64,000 nucleotides of DNA from Chamaecyparis obtusa (GCA_027943335.1 BSBK01002799.1:639001-703000), one strand, 5' to 3'; shown: positions 25,597-37,300, numbered from the stretch's first letter. Numbers and translations: made by a program. Notes: generated from the letters alone by a model not told the origin.

Positions 25597-26180
25597 AAGC
25601 ACTTCAAGTAGATCTATCTAAGGAAGGTGAGTATCAAAATTGCTTGCCCACAACTTGGTACCCCCTAGAAGGGAATACAAATGGTGAGTAATCTTGAGGT
25701 GATCCGGTAAACCCCTTGGATCGGTCCTTGCACAAGGATTTTGATACCTTTGGATGTAGATAGGGTAGCCTCTATTTTATCAAGTTTTTTTAATAGTTCC
25801 GTGGAGTCTCCATACCCAGTTATGCTGACTACCCGTGACTCACTTAAGAGCCTAGCCAAAAACACTGGGGGAGGAATATTTACCATCCCTAGTCACTGTA
25901 TTTGGCATGAACGCCCGTGGATTAGGAGATATAAGTGAGTACTTTTTTCCTTCACTTTATTTATATACCGGCCGGGGGGGATACCGGTTTGAGGTCATTC
26001 TCTGAGGAGGAAGTGCTTTTCTCCCTGGACAGGCCTCGCTAAAAGTAAAACAAGTGAACTTTTCCAAGTTCAAATGTTCTACATTGCTTAATTTAACAAG
26101 GATTTTGCAAAAAAAGAAAACTCCTAGATGCACACCAAAAAGAGTTCTTTTTTTCAAATTGAATTAAGTGTGATTGAATT
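25597..26180 (-). other. Tat-C leader block shared with Tat-B
   Basis: On the sense strand, the complement of 25669-25737 reads TTGTGCAAGGACCGATCC, then GATCACCTCAAG and ATTACTCACCAT. Tat-B has the same series at 38502-38571. No coding function is evident. The shared block supports a common Tat ancestry for the non-autonomous and autonomous elements. Confidence 0.65.
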
Positions 26181-26729
26181 TGAAAAACTTCTGAAGACAC
26201 CAGTGTTTAGATTTTGAGTTATTCTTTCTTTAAAAAGTAAGCGATTTGAGCGGTTGCAAGTTCTTTCTTTGAGCACTTAAGATTGAGATTGGTGTGTTGT
26301 TTTAAGAACTTTGAAGTGCTTTGTTTTGATCCTTTAAGGCATTCAAGATTTGATTATGCGCTTTGCTTTTGAATTGAAAAGGAGGGAACAGAGATGTTTG
26401 TTCTTTATTGCATTCAAGAGTGTGTTTGATTTTCAAAATGATAATGACACTCTAGGACTTAGCTTAATTCCTTTAGTTTCATTCAAAACTTGTTTTGATC
26501 ATTTGCTTTGATTTTTTAGTTCCAAGAAGACAAGTTCCTAATTTAGCTTTGATGCATGAAACTTGAAAGGCATTCAAGATTTTACAAAAAATGAAGTTTC
26601 TTTAACCAACAAAGCCTTTAGGATTGATTTTAAATATTTTTTTGTACCTGCAAAAAATAACAAGAGTTAGAATCTGCAAGGAAAAAACCAAATTAAAATA
26701 CTTAAAAAACACCAGTTTATCACTCACTG

Positions 26730-27080
26730 GAATGGATGCGCAGGAACAGTGAACAAATGTGCAAGGGATCTGAACATATGCGCAGTAACAAGAAATCCAA
26801 TTTTTGCACATATGCACAGCAACAGAGAATGCATGCGCAACTACACCTTTTCTACCATAATGCTTTTAAAAATGCTAATTTTCAAAAAGCAAATGTGCAA
26901 TAAGTATGAACAAATACGCAGCAAGTCTGAGCATATGCGCAGCAAGTCTGAACATATGCGCAACAAGTTTGAACATATGTGCAATTTTAGTGATAAATGC
27001 ACAGTTTTAGTGATAAATGCACAATTTTTTGTGATAAATGCATAGATTTACAAAATTTTGTACAAATGCGCAGTTGCAGA
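26730..27080. repeat. Array of CG-centred motifs (ATATGCGCA type) in Tat-C leader
   Basis: The motif ATATGCGCA, often within GAACATATGCGCAGCAA, recurs more than ten times at uneven spacing with variants (ATGTGCAA, AAATGCACA, AAATACGCA). It lies 110-480 bases downstream of the PBS, the same place as the first motif array of Tat-B. Confidence 0.7.
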
Positions 27081-27190
27081 CAACAAAAGCACAGCTAAGA
27101 ATGAAAGTGAAATAGGACAACCCATATTTTTGAGAAAAAGATGAGAAAAATGGCCAAGAGAAGTTGATTTCAGAGTAGATGATCAAGACA

Positions 27191-27211
27191 GGGGTCCCAC
27201 CGAGCATGCCA
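27191..27211 (-). promoter_or_regulatory. Primer-binding site of Tat-C
   Basis: The complement reads TGGCATGCTCGGTGGGACCC, three bases inside the 5' LTR. It resembles the PBS form used by several Tat-lineage elements; I cannot name the tRNA with certainty. Confidence 0.7.
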
Positions 27212-27214
27212 GAA

Positions 27215-28541
27215 TGTGAGCAAGGCTATCTAGATCTATTTTGAAAGGCTAAGACAAGAAAACATTAGGTTTTAATCTAACATTATATCAATTCAAAATG
27301 AAAACATCTAAGCTAAACCACCTCAGATTGAGCTAAAAATAGGTGCACCCAAGCACTGTTTGATTTGCTCTTGCTTAAGGGGATGTGGGTGTGCTCTCTA
27401 AGCACTTAGAGCATGTTCCTTATGCATTTTAGGATAGATTGAGATCCATGAAAACCCCATAAATGGCACAAAATAGGTATAGAACACCTAATTTTCCCCT
27501 AAGGCCTCAAGGATCCAAATGATGTTGAAATGAAGATTAAACTACATGATATTTATGCAAAACTAAATTCTTAAATAGATTTTAAAACCCAAACTAAGTG
27601 TGAGAATGATGCATAAACAATAATGAAACTAAGTTAATCCATTATGGCTAAGCTATGATGTGCTAAAAAAAGCTTGAAGAAAATAATGAAATCTAACAAT
27701 TAGTTGATTTTAAGCTATGATCTAACACGAAAATGGCATTATAAGATTACTATTACTTGAAAAGAAATTGGATGGATTGCTCTTAGAAAAGAGAGTATTT
27801 ATAGGATTTCCTAAGGGGTTGGGTTAGGAGGATAGGTTAGGGTTTGGGGTAAGGTTAGGTTTTGAGTCAAGGGGATAAGGATGAAGACTTTCTAGAAGAG
27901 TCTAGGCATTTCTAGGGATAATAGGAATTTAGGAGATAAATAAAGATTTATTTATTTCAAAGGCTTTAATGAGTTTGAGGCTCATTAGGGGAAGGGTTTG
28001 ACTAGGAGTCAAAGGAGACTTAGATTAGCTTAGGGAAAGTAGGTAATTTCCCCTAAATGGGTTTAGGGAAGGATTAGGAAAGCTCTAGAAGAGTCTAGAG
28101 TTTTTCCTAGGGTAATTTAGGGATTGAGGATTAATATTTAATCTTAATTAAATATTCTTGAGTTGGGATTAGGGTTAAGAAATGATGGGATTAGCCTTTA
28201 ATCGAAATTGAAGAGGGATTAGAAGATTCTATAAGAGGTTAGTGGTCTTTAGGAATTAGGCAAGGTTTTGGGCAAAAAATAAATAAATTATTTATTTTGG
28301 GATTTTTGGTCAATTTATTACTTAAATAATTAACAAATAGGGAGACAATGTTTAAATAAGATTTAAACATTTTTGGGAGGGATTCCTTAATTAAATATTT
28401 TTAATTAAGGTAAAGGGATTTAATGACATTAAAATAAATAAATAAATTAAACAAATAATTAATTAATAAATGATGATGTCATCAGGGATTTTTCAGAAAA
28501 TAAAAATACTTTATTTTCTAAAGGATTTTTAGGTGTCTACA
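27215..28541 (-). repeat. Tat-C 5' LTR
   Basis: Partner of 18908-20184. It ends GTGTCTACA at 28541 next to resumed Cop-E coding sequence. On the plus strand it starts TGTGAGCAAGG rather than TGTAGACTAGG, so the terminal bases have diverged. Confidence 0.95.
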
Positions 28542-30978
28542 AAGGAAAAAAGGCATGTTACCTTGCAGAAGAAGATGACTCTGACACTGACATTGATGAT
28601 AATATTGAGGTGGTGTTTGTTGCAATGAAAGATGATTTAGAAGAGGATGAAAGGTATGTAGAAACAACACTTATTTCTAAAGTTAGTAAGAATGATACTT
28701 GGATCATTGATAGTGGCTATACACATCACATGACTCGTGATGAAGATAATTTTTTTCATCTTGAGCATTATAATGGAGGTTCAGTGAAAATGGGAAATGA
28801 CGCACCTTGCATGGTTAAATGAAAAGGATATATTCTATTGAATGATAGAATTAGATGTGATAATGCATACTGCGTAAAAGGACTAAATTACAATTTGTTG
28901 AGTGTGGCACAGCTTAATAAGGCAGGTCACCGAGTGGCATTTGAAAGAAAGAAGGTAAAGATCTATGATGAAAATGGAAAGCTTGTCGGAATAGGTGGAC
29001 AATCAAAAGGTAACTTATTTTATCTTGATAATGCTGAGACTTATTGTTTACTAGTAAAAAATGAAGATGAATGGTTATGGAAAAAGATGTTATGTCATGT
29101 AAATTTTGATAACATGATTAAGATCAGTAGAAGAGAAATATTAGAGGAATGCCTAGTCTAACCAAACCTGATCATGTTATGTGTCATCATTGTCAGAAAG
29201 GAAAGATGACAAAATCTAGTTTTAAAAGTAAGGACTACTCATCTAAAGGAATTTTGGAGTTGGTTCACACCGACTTATGTGGTCCCATGAGAACTCAGAG
29301 CTACTATGGAGATAGATACTTTATTTTGTTTATTGATGACTATACTATATTGATGACGGTTATGTTCTTGAAAGATAAATCTGAGGCATTCAAACTGTTT
29401 AAATGGTATAAGGCTAAAGTAGAAAAAGAAACTGGAAAGGAATTGAAATGCTTAAGGTTTGATAGAGGAGGTGAGTTTCTTTCTAATGAATTCACTAACT
29501 TCTGGAATGAGCATGGTATAAAAGGTAGGTTTCTCCACCTAGAACACCATAGTAGAATGGAATTGCTGAAAGGAGAAACAGATCCATTGTTTATTGTGCT
29601 AGAACATTGATGATTAAAAAGAATGTTGCACATATGCACTGGAGAGAGACATTGATCACTGCAGTATATGTCCTAAACTGAGTTCAACTGAGGAGGGATA
29701 CAAACAAGACACCTTACAAGATATGGTTTGGATACACACTGATTGTAAGTTATTTTAGAATCTTTGGTAGCAAGTGTTATATTCTAAAAGATGATAGGAA
29801 TGGAAAATTTGACTCTAAAGGTGATGAAGGTTTATTCTTAGGTTATTCTACCAAGAGTAAAGCTTACAAATATCTAAATAAGGTTACTAATAAGATGATA
29901 GAGAGTACTAATGTTAAACTTGATGAGTTTGCTGAAAAGAATGAAGAAGAAAGCATGAAGGAACCAGAAGAGTATGGTAGGTTCACTTATGTTGAAGATC
30001 AAAAAGTATCTACTGAAGTCATAAGCTGAGTCTACCAAGCATTAGGAAAATGCTACTGAGAATCAACAAATGGAAACTGAGAATGAGGAAGAATCTACCG
30101 AGCAGGAAACTATACCTGAATAGAATGATCAATAGAGGAGAGATCAAGTGCTAGCAAGATTTGTTAGAAGACACCATCATGAGAACCAAATCATTGGAGA
30201 TAAGCAAGCTGGCTTGCTGACTCAAAGTAAGTTAAGACATAACACATGCTTAGTTTGTGAGTTTGAACCAAAGAATATTAGGGATGTACTGAAAAATGAG
30301 GAATGGATAAATGCTATGAATGAGGAGATTGAACAAATTAAAAAGAATAAGATATGGACTATAGTGCCTAGACCGAAAGATAAAAATGTTATTGGTACCA
30401 AGTGGATTTTTAGGAATAAGATGAATGAGAATGGAGAAGTTACAAGGAATAAGGCAAGACATGTTTGCAAAGGATATGGAGAAGAAGAAGGTATTGATTA
30501 TGGTGAAACCTTTGCACTTATTGCTAGAATGGAAGGAGTTCAAATATTGCTTGCCTATGCTACACATAAGGGATTTAAGGTATATCAAATGGATGTCAAA
30601 TCAACATTTATGAATGGAATACTTGAGGAGGAGGTCTACATAGAACAACCTGAAGGTTTTGTTGATCTGAATTAGAAAGACATAGTATGTAGACTGCACA
30701 AAGCTCTATATGGACTAAAGTAAGCACCAAGGGCATGGTATGAAAGATTACATGGTTACCTTATAAGTATTGGTTTTGTAAGAACTAGTGAGACTAGTAA
30801 TATGTACATGAAAGGAGAATCTAATGATAACATTTTGATTGCTGAAATATTTGTAGATGATATAATATTTGGTGGAGAAGATCATATTTGTAAACCTTTT
30901 GCTGATAAAATGAGAAAGGAATTTGAGATGTCTATGTTTGGAGAGATTGGATTCTTTCTAGGTTTGTAGATTATATGA
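28542..30978 (+). pseudogene. Cop-E pol: protease, integrase and most of RT
   Basis: Resumes as GKKACYLAEEDDSDTD, typical of the gag-protease linker. Protease shows WIIDSGYTHHMT. Integrase has CHVNF, CHHCQKGKM, HTDLCGP and RFDRGGEF, and the catalytic Glu is in NGIAERRNRS after a frameshift near 29530. RT shows [34 protein letters not shown] and FVDDIIFGGED near 30855. Stops include TGA near 28820, TAG near 30673 and TAA near 30721. Coding sequence ends abruptly at about 30978, before RNase H. Confidence 0.9.
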
Positions 30979-31756
30979 TGTAGGAGCATCCAAGGATTCT
31001 TGGCAATCCTGTATCAACTAAAAATATGTTTGTCTTTGAAGGTAGATTGTTGGTTTTGATCTTTATTTGAAGGTATTCTTCCTCAGGTTGGGAGACTGGT
31101 TGCTTGGTTTATGTGGTTACTAGGGTGCTCAGTCTCTAAAGGATGCTCGGTAACTGAAGGCATTAGTTTCTTGGTGCTTGACGATAACTGTGTTTCTTGG
31201 TCATGCTTGGCATGGTCAGTTGATTGGTGCTCGATTATTTCCTCTGTTGCTTAGTGTCCTTGCTTACCGACTGGATTGTTTGGATGAATCAGCTTGACCG
31301 GCTGGTGCATTTAATTTGGGTCGCGCTCCTTGAGTTATAGATTGACCATTGGATGTGTGGGGACCTAGATCTGGTGTGTTGCATTCTTTAGTGCGGATCT
31401 AATGACTGTTGGGGCAATCTTGGAGAGTTTATTTATTTTGTAAGGCTATTTGAGAGCCGACTTATGTTTTAGTATTTAATATTTATTTGGGTGAGTTAAT
31501 TGTTTCATCAACTAACTTGTGGCTGAGATTCAGTATTCATAGGATGTTTGGGTAGATGTTTAGGGAGGAAGAAAGGGAGTTAGTATCTTACGAGCTTAGG
31601 AATAGGAAGATTGCTTGGAAGTTTGAGTACAAGTTTAGATCTTTCCTGGGTGCCTACCAGTGTACTGTGTGATGCAAACCTTGGCTAGCTGAATGGTGAT
31701 GTTGTGGAAAATATTTGGATCCCGCGAGATCTTGTAGACATATTTTCTTTGTATTT
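30979..31756 (+). repeat. LTR-like sequence replacing the 3' end of Cop-E
   Basis: The stretch begins TGTAGGAGCATCC and contains TTATTTATTTTGTAAGGCTA near 31430, a phrase typical of LTR polyadenylation regions. No second copy, PBS, polypurine tract or TSD is seen, so a solo or truncated LTR is only a guess. Confidence 0.3.
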
Positions 31757-33245
31757 CACTAGTAGAATTTGGCAAATAAATGACTACGTGAGTAATACTT
31801 TTAGTCACGTGACTAAAAATTTTAGTCACATGACTAAAACTGATCAAATTCTACTAATTATTTGTAATTCACAAGTATAAATGACTAATTTGGTCATCAG
31901 GTAAACTCACAAGATCAGACAACTAAAAATGACTAAATAAATGACTAAATAATTAGTCACTAATAATTAGTCGACCAAATAAAAATGACTAAATAAATGA
32001 CCAAATAAATGACTAAATAAATGACTAAATAAATGACTAAATAATTAGTCATCCAAATAAAAATGACTAAATGAATGATTATTAATCCTTTATAATAAAA
32101 TTTGATAATATCATATACTTATATACTTAGAAGTTTCATTTCACCAGTAATGCGTGTTCATCAATAGGCTTATTGTGTGAGCAATCCATCTACACCTGTC
32201 TCTTGAAAGAAATCTGCCTTTCAGGTGATTTCAAAATTGATCAATAAATAATATTTAGAGATAGAATCACAAGGTATAGTTACCATAATTAAACAAATAT
32301 TTACTCATGGTTTACTATTTCGAAGTAGTTATTTCTAGAAGAAATTAGATTCAATTTACAATATGGATTGTAGAAATGTAATAGTCTAGTCTACTGAAAA
32401 CACTAGTAGAATTTGGCAAATAAATGACTATGTGACTACAAATTTTAGTCACGTGACTAAAACTAATCAAATTCTACCTTTTTTTGCAATTCAAAAGTTT
32501 AAATGACTAATTTGGTCATCGAGTAAAATCACAAGGTTAGTTAAATAAAAATGACTAAATATTTAGTCACCTAAACAAAAATGACTAAATGAATGATTAT
32601 AACTCCTTTATACTAACATTTGATAATATCATAGGCTTATGTACTTAGAAGTTACATTTCACCAGTAATGGTTGTTCACCAATAGGCGTATTGCATGAGC
32701 AATCCATCTACCCCTGTCTCGTACTAGAAATATATTAGATTTTAGATGATTTCAAAATTGATCTATAAACAACATTTAGAGATATAATCATAAGGAATAA
32801 TTAGGATTATTTCTAAAGTCAAGTGTTTCTCAATGTAGCTAGGTTGATTAAAGTAACAATTTTGCAACACTTTTCCATAAGATGAGTCATCCAATGTTGC
32901 ATGGACTCTTTGTAAAGATGTCTTCAGATTATCTTACACTTATTTTACTTATTGAATGTGTGATATTCATCAACCTTTGAGATCCAACTAAAAATTGACT
33001 TTCAAATTTCCCTTATTTGTGTATCATCGAGTAGATGCTTCATTTTTTGATTTCAACAATTTGACTTCCACGTCTACGCTATAAGTGCCTCTTATGAGCA
33101 CTTTATTCATTTTTTTTATCTCAATTTGACTTTCATGATAGTGATAGTCTTATGATCATTGGTTTCTATTGATACATTTTTTAGAAGCAATTAGATACAA
33201 TTTACAAAGATTATAGAAATGTAATGGTCAAGTCTACTGAAAATG
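31757..33245. repeat. Two-copy palindrome-bearing repeat
   Basis: Unit 1 (31757-32400) and unit 2 (32401-33245) both start CACTAGTAGAATTTGGCAAA and both end with a TAGAAATGTAAT...GTCTACTGAAAA block. Unit 2 contains an extra ~360 bp at about 32815-33180. Each unit opens with a foldback: TAGTAGAATTTG pairs with CAAATTCTACTA in unit 1 (31760-31771 and 31845-31856). Each holds the perfect palindrome TTTTAGTCACGTGACTAAAA (31799-31818 and 32443-32462). It looks like a tandemly duplicated foldback or MITE-like element, with no transposase. Confidence 0.7.
31926..32080. repeat. AAATGACTAAAT tandem repeat
   Basis: Twelve- to thirteen-base units of AAATGACTAAAT(A) are repeated about ten times inside unit 1 of the duplicated repeat. 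Unit 2 has only three or four such motifs. Confidence 0.8.
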
Positions 33246-33634
33246 AGGTTAACTACCATAAAATTTCCCTTAAGTTATAACTAACTCATGTGGGCCCTCA
33301 ACTTAAGCCAAACTACCATACACTTCTCAAAAACTCCCCCATTTCTCTTCCATGATACTTGTAATCACTTTTAGTCCATCACTTACATCAATTTGATTGA
33401 TCTTTAAAGACCAATACAATTATTTTTCATCAAAAAATAATATCTATTAGCGATTTATAAAATACCATATCACTTAATAAATACTTTTTACATTTAAATT
33501 TGAAATATAATGAATAATAAGTGCCTATCATGTGGGCTTCAAAATCAATGTAGAACTACCCTAAAACTCTTTCAAACTCCTCTAAAAATGCATGACCCAT
33601 AACCAAAACTATTTTATTTTTTTTGCATTAAAAA

Positions 33635-33735
33635 ATAATATTTATTAAAAATTATTTATAAAATAATATTTATTAAAAATTATTTATAAAATAATATTTA
33701 TTAAAAATTATTTATAAAATATTATTTATTAAATA
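33635..33735. repeat. 28-bp AT-only tandem repeat
   Basis: About 3.5 copies of a 28-base unit beginning ATAATATTTATTAAAAATTA, at 33635-33662, 33663-33690 and 33691-33718, then a partial copy. Confidence 0.9.
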
Positions 33736-33840
33736 TTTTACATTTAATCACATGAAAAAAACAAGGTGCCTAGTTTTCTAGTTTTAGATCTACACATGCT
33801 AATAAGTAATTTTTAACCATCACTAGGACTTTTAGTGACC

Positions 33841-33938
33841 ATTTTTGGGGAAAAAACCCTTTAAAATACCCACGACCTCTCACTTTTCCATTTTTGGGGG
33901 AAAAACCCCTAAAAAATACCCGAGACCTCTCACTTTTG
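33841..33938. repeat. 49-bp tandem duplication
   Basis: Two adjacent copies (33841-33889 and 33890-33938) share ATTTTTGGGG, AAATACCC and GACCTCTCACTTTT with a few substitutions. Confidence 0.9.
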
Positions 33939-34293
33939 TTCTTTTGATTCTCTCTCGGCTCTTGGCACCTTCATAGTGGATATGTGGAAGGTTTACTCTA
34001 GAGTATTTTAAAGTTTTATGAGGGTTTTTTCTTACAGACCGTGGCTCATTTTGTAGGTACCCATGCTCTATTTTCTGTAAATTTTACATAAAGAATACTT
34101 CAATTCCTCTATGTATCTTGTGTTTGAACTCTATTTTTTTTTCTATAATTTGAATGCTTTTGGGATAAGTATAAGAAAGAAGTTAAATATCAATGGTATG
34201 TCATATATTTTTCCTTTAGCTAGTTCCTATTTACTAGAAGAGAGATTGATATATCAATACTTATTTTGTGATTGTTATTTTTCCATTAACTAG

Positions 34294-35337
34294 GTCATGT
34301 TCTCAATTTGGAGACACTCAAACATTTGAGCCTCTAAATTTACAACACTCATTCTCATATAATGTTCATTTAGAAGATGTTGGGTGTTGGTTGCAGTGTG
34401 ATTGTGTTGTATCATATATATTCAACAGGTTATCTAAACATGTCTTAGCCATCAGTGGCCTTGTTTAAGAAGGTAAATTTTTGAATATCTACATATGTAT
34501 GCACTTATTCTTGAATTTTGGTTTATTAGGTATATTTTGCAACCAGAATATTTTTATTTTTTTTGGCTTGTGATGGATCTAGAGTGTTGCTCCTTGCATA
34601 GAAATTATACTGTGGAACTATGGTTGTTTAGAACTTAGGATTTGATGCTTAATTGTCTAATTTATAGACCCTAATAATGCAGGTAGGATACTTTTTGTGG
34701 TTGAAATTTATGCCATCTTTTCCATAATTTCCCCATAAGATCATAACATTAGGAACTATTTTCATGGGGCTTAAATTAGAATAGGGACTATATATAACTT
34801 AGAACATGAAATAAAAGCAACCCAAACATTTTCTTAAAAATGATTATATTTTAATTAAGAAAATCTCATATATTGATATTATTTATTTAGAGTTTTTGTT
34901 TTGATATTTTTTTCTAGGAAAGCCTGTAGATTAAGGGAAATAATGTTCAGACTCCAAAAATTTTGATTCTTGATCATTCACTCAAATTATATTTAATCCA
35001 ACAATAAATCTAATACAAAAATTTATCAATAACAAATGTGAAAACTCTGGGCTTGTCCATTTAGAATGTAATTCTTATTAATATTTTTCTATTAACATTT
35101 GTTTTATTTTTCAAAAAATGACGATACCAAGGATTTCTAGTATCTGAATAACACTTAACTGAATGCTATTTTATAGGTACAACATGAGTGGATAAGCTAA
35201 AGATTGAAGGTAGAGGATATCATATAAATCTATATGTTGTTCAAGACATTTATAGTGGAGGAAATGAGGGATGTAAAAGTAAAATTCAGTGGTTGAGATC
35301 CATGGTTGGAAGTCTGGATCTTATTTCTATTTCTGGT
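34294..35337 (+). pseudogene. AIR9-like gene fragment, two exons
   Basis: Exon one (34294-34474) follows a pyrimidine-rich acceptor (TTAACTAG) and encodes FGDTQTFEPLNLQHSFSY, then HLEDVGCWLQCDCVV. It ends at a GTAAAT donor after an in-frame TAA. Exon two (35177-35337) follows TTTTATAG and encodes, after an in-frame TGA, VDKLKIEGRGYHINLYVV, then YSGGNEG and SKIQWLRSMVGSLDLISISG, ending at GTATGG. From memory this matches the C-terminal A9-repeat part of plant AIR9, a microtubule- and cortical-division-site protein. The two stops make a pseudogene likely. No further exon is seen before Tat-B (36387) or after it. Confidence 0.6.
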
Positions 35338-36381
35338 ATGGGGTCTCACATAGAATTCAATGAATTAGAAAGCTTGACTATTTTAGATTAATTCCATGAA
35401 TTTGGGAGCATACATCATCTAGTTTTGTTAATTAGATTACTGTGTTTGACATAAATATATGCTAGATGACCAGGAGAATCATAAATAATTAGCTTATTCA
35501 TTACTAAATATATGGTAGCTTAATCTTTTTCCAAAAATTGTCACATTTTTTGTTCTAAATATCAGAAAACTTCTTTGTTGAAGCTCTTGCTTGTCTAATT
35601 CCTCATAGAAATATTTTAGCACCCCATTGAAACTATAATCTCCTGCATTATTCGTAGAAAATGGTAAGCATTGTCTAGTCTCTTCTATTCCATGCAAGAA
35701 TGATGTATAAAACTAGAACATGAATCCATTTTAAGTTTAAACTAGAACATGAATGTATAAAACTATCATGAAGTTTGCTCTAAGTATATTATAAATGTAA
35801 GTAAAGGAATGCTTAAAAGTCAAATATATTTGGTTTCAAGCTTCAAAGCCACTAGATATCAAGATTCAAAGTCATAATCTTCTGGTATTTTCAAAGTGGT
35901 GTTCCCAAGAAGAAAGTAGTCCTGATAGTCGAGGCTGAAACAGGCCAAAAGCATTTTAGTAATTTACTCATACGTTTTGGTGCAATTAAGATCAAGAATG
36001 AGTTCATACTTGTTTAGGGTATGTTTAATTTAGTCTAGTACTATTCTTGAAGATTCTATGAGGATTCTCATAAAGTTGAATTAAAAGAAAATAGCTAGCT
36101 TCAATCTACATATGTGAAGGAATATGTACTCCACTGATCCTTCTGAATACATCATGACTGTGTGCATGATATGATTGTTGTTTTGGCTTGGCCTTGATCA
36201 TGATGAGGGATCATTCATATCTTAGTGCTCAATGCATTAGGAATTATCATATGAACACCTATTGCCTCCTGCCTTATGGTTGCATGTCCACTTCCATTAT
36301 CATGTAGATTAATGACATTGAAACCTTGGATTAAATATTTATAATATATAGTGAGTTTGTGGGTAATTTAGAATTTGAGAG
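35338..36381. other. Unassigned stretch between AIR9-like exons and Tat-B
   Basis: AT-rich, with no domain recognised. It may be intron of the AIR9-like fragment, and it continues after Tat-B at 53209. Confidence 0.4.
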
Positions 36382-36386
36382 ATACC
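36382..36386 (+). repeat. TSD of Tat-B, left copy (ATACC)
   Basis: ATACC directly precedes the LTR start TGTATGCACC and recurs at 53204-53208 directly after the 3' LTR. Confidence 0.95.
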
Positions 36387-37296
36387 TGTATGCACCCTAA
36401 AATGGTTGCCTAGACTTTGGGCCCCCATTCAACAATTTATCAAACCCCTGAATCAACATTTTTCAATTATATCAATTTCCTTGATCAAATCCTATTTTAT
36501 CATTTATTCAATTATTCCATGGGCTAACCATTTTATCTTAAGTCTTTATTTAATTAAAAGGAATTCCCTCCCCTTTTATTAAATAAAAATCCCCCGCTTT
36601 TCCTCTTATCCTAAGTTGCACAAATAAAACATTATTCTTATTTTATAGAAAGAAGAAAAACACTTTTTGTCTCATATGGACACAAAAGTCAACTCTTATT
36701 TTCTCATTGGAGGAGATTTGTGCACATGGATTGCTCCTTTTTCAAGCTCCACCCTTGATTAAATCTTTTGCCTCTTAATCTCCATGGTCCATTCCTTTTC
36801 AATTCCTTTAAAAGGAGAGCTCTCTTCTCATTCTAAGATCCCAACTTTGAATACTAATCTTATTTTGTAGGATTTCTTGGAGACTTTGGAGCTTTGGAGA
36901 TCATTCTTTCATTCTAGTTTCATTATTGCATCATAGTTTTCATGGCATCTAGCTTAGTTTCCTTTATGCTCTAGATTAGCTCACATAGATTAATTAGCAA
37001 GGATTTGTAATACTTTCCTTTCATAGCTTACTTGCATCTTCATTCTTAGCATAGAATTGCATTGCATCTTAGTTGTTGATTCTTGAAGATTTTGGCATTC
37101 TTGTCCTTGTCTCATTGAATCTCCCATTGTGTGGTTTACTAGCAAGGTTGCATGCTTTAATAGCTCTAGCTGAGAGCACCATCAACATCCTTGTGACTCC
37201 ATACCTAGGGATCTCTAGGTCACTTTCTCAAGGTTTCCCATTCATGGATTCCCTTGGAAGTAATGACTTAGAGAAGTGCACTATTTAGTGTGTACA
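36387..37296 (+). repeat. Tat-B 5' LTR
   Basis: Begins TGTATGCACCC and ends AGTGTGTACA. It differs from the 3' LTR at scattered positions, mostly transitions, with exactly the same length overall. A short open frame near 37073 is also present in the 3' LTR (52980) and is not taken as a gene. Confidence 0.97.
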
Positions 37297-37300
37297 TTTT

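Larger units (their letters stand above)
18908..28541 (-). mobile_element. Tat-C: non-autonomous Tat-type LTR element (9634 bp), minus strand
   Basis: LTRs lie at 18908-20184 (1277 bp) and 27215-28541 (1327 bp), flanked by AAGGG (18903-18907) and AAGGA (28542-28546). On the sense strand the LTR starts TGTAGACACC. The polypurine tract lies beside the left LTR and the PBS beside the right LTR, so the element reads right to left. The PBS (TGGCATGCTCGGTGGGACCC) is of a form I know from grass Tat elements. The 7-kb interior has no recognisable gag, protease, RT or integrase. It holds one proline-rich open region and a motif-rich leader. Such large elements without pol depend on another element's enzymes. 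Confidence 0.9.
9904..30978 (+). mobile_element. Cop-E: Ty1/copia element carrying two nested insertions, 3' truncated
   Basis: The plus-strand copia has a 5' LTR (9904-10845 plus 17807-18342), a tRNA-Met PBS (18345-18356), gag (18436-18907) and pol (28542-30978). Cop-D interrupts the LTR and Tat-C interrupts gag. Removing both, about 4.9 kb of Cop-E remain. Pol stops after the RT motif EMSMFGEIGFFLGL, before copia RNase H, and no 3' LTR follows, so its end is deleted or replaced. Insertion order is clear from the structure: Cop-E first, then Cop-D and Tat-C independently. Confidence 0.8.

Noticed and set aside
31926..32080. Repeat array considered as CRISPR-like
   Set aside because: Units are contiguous without unique spacers and the genome is eukaryotic; it is a simple tandem repeat.
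37073..37288. Open frame in the Tat-B 5' LTR, repeated at 52980-53195
   Set aside because: Same reason: LTR duplication, no domain.
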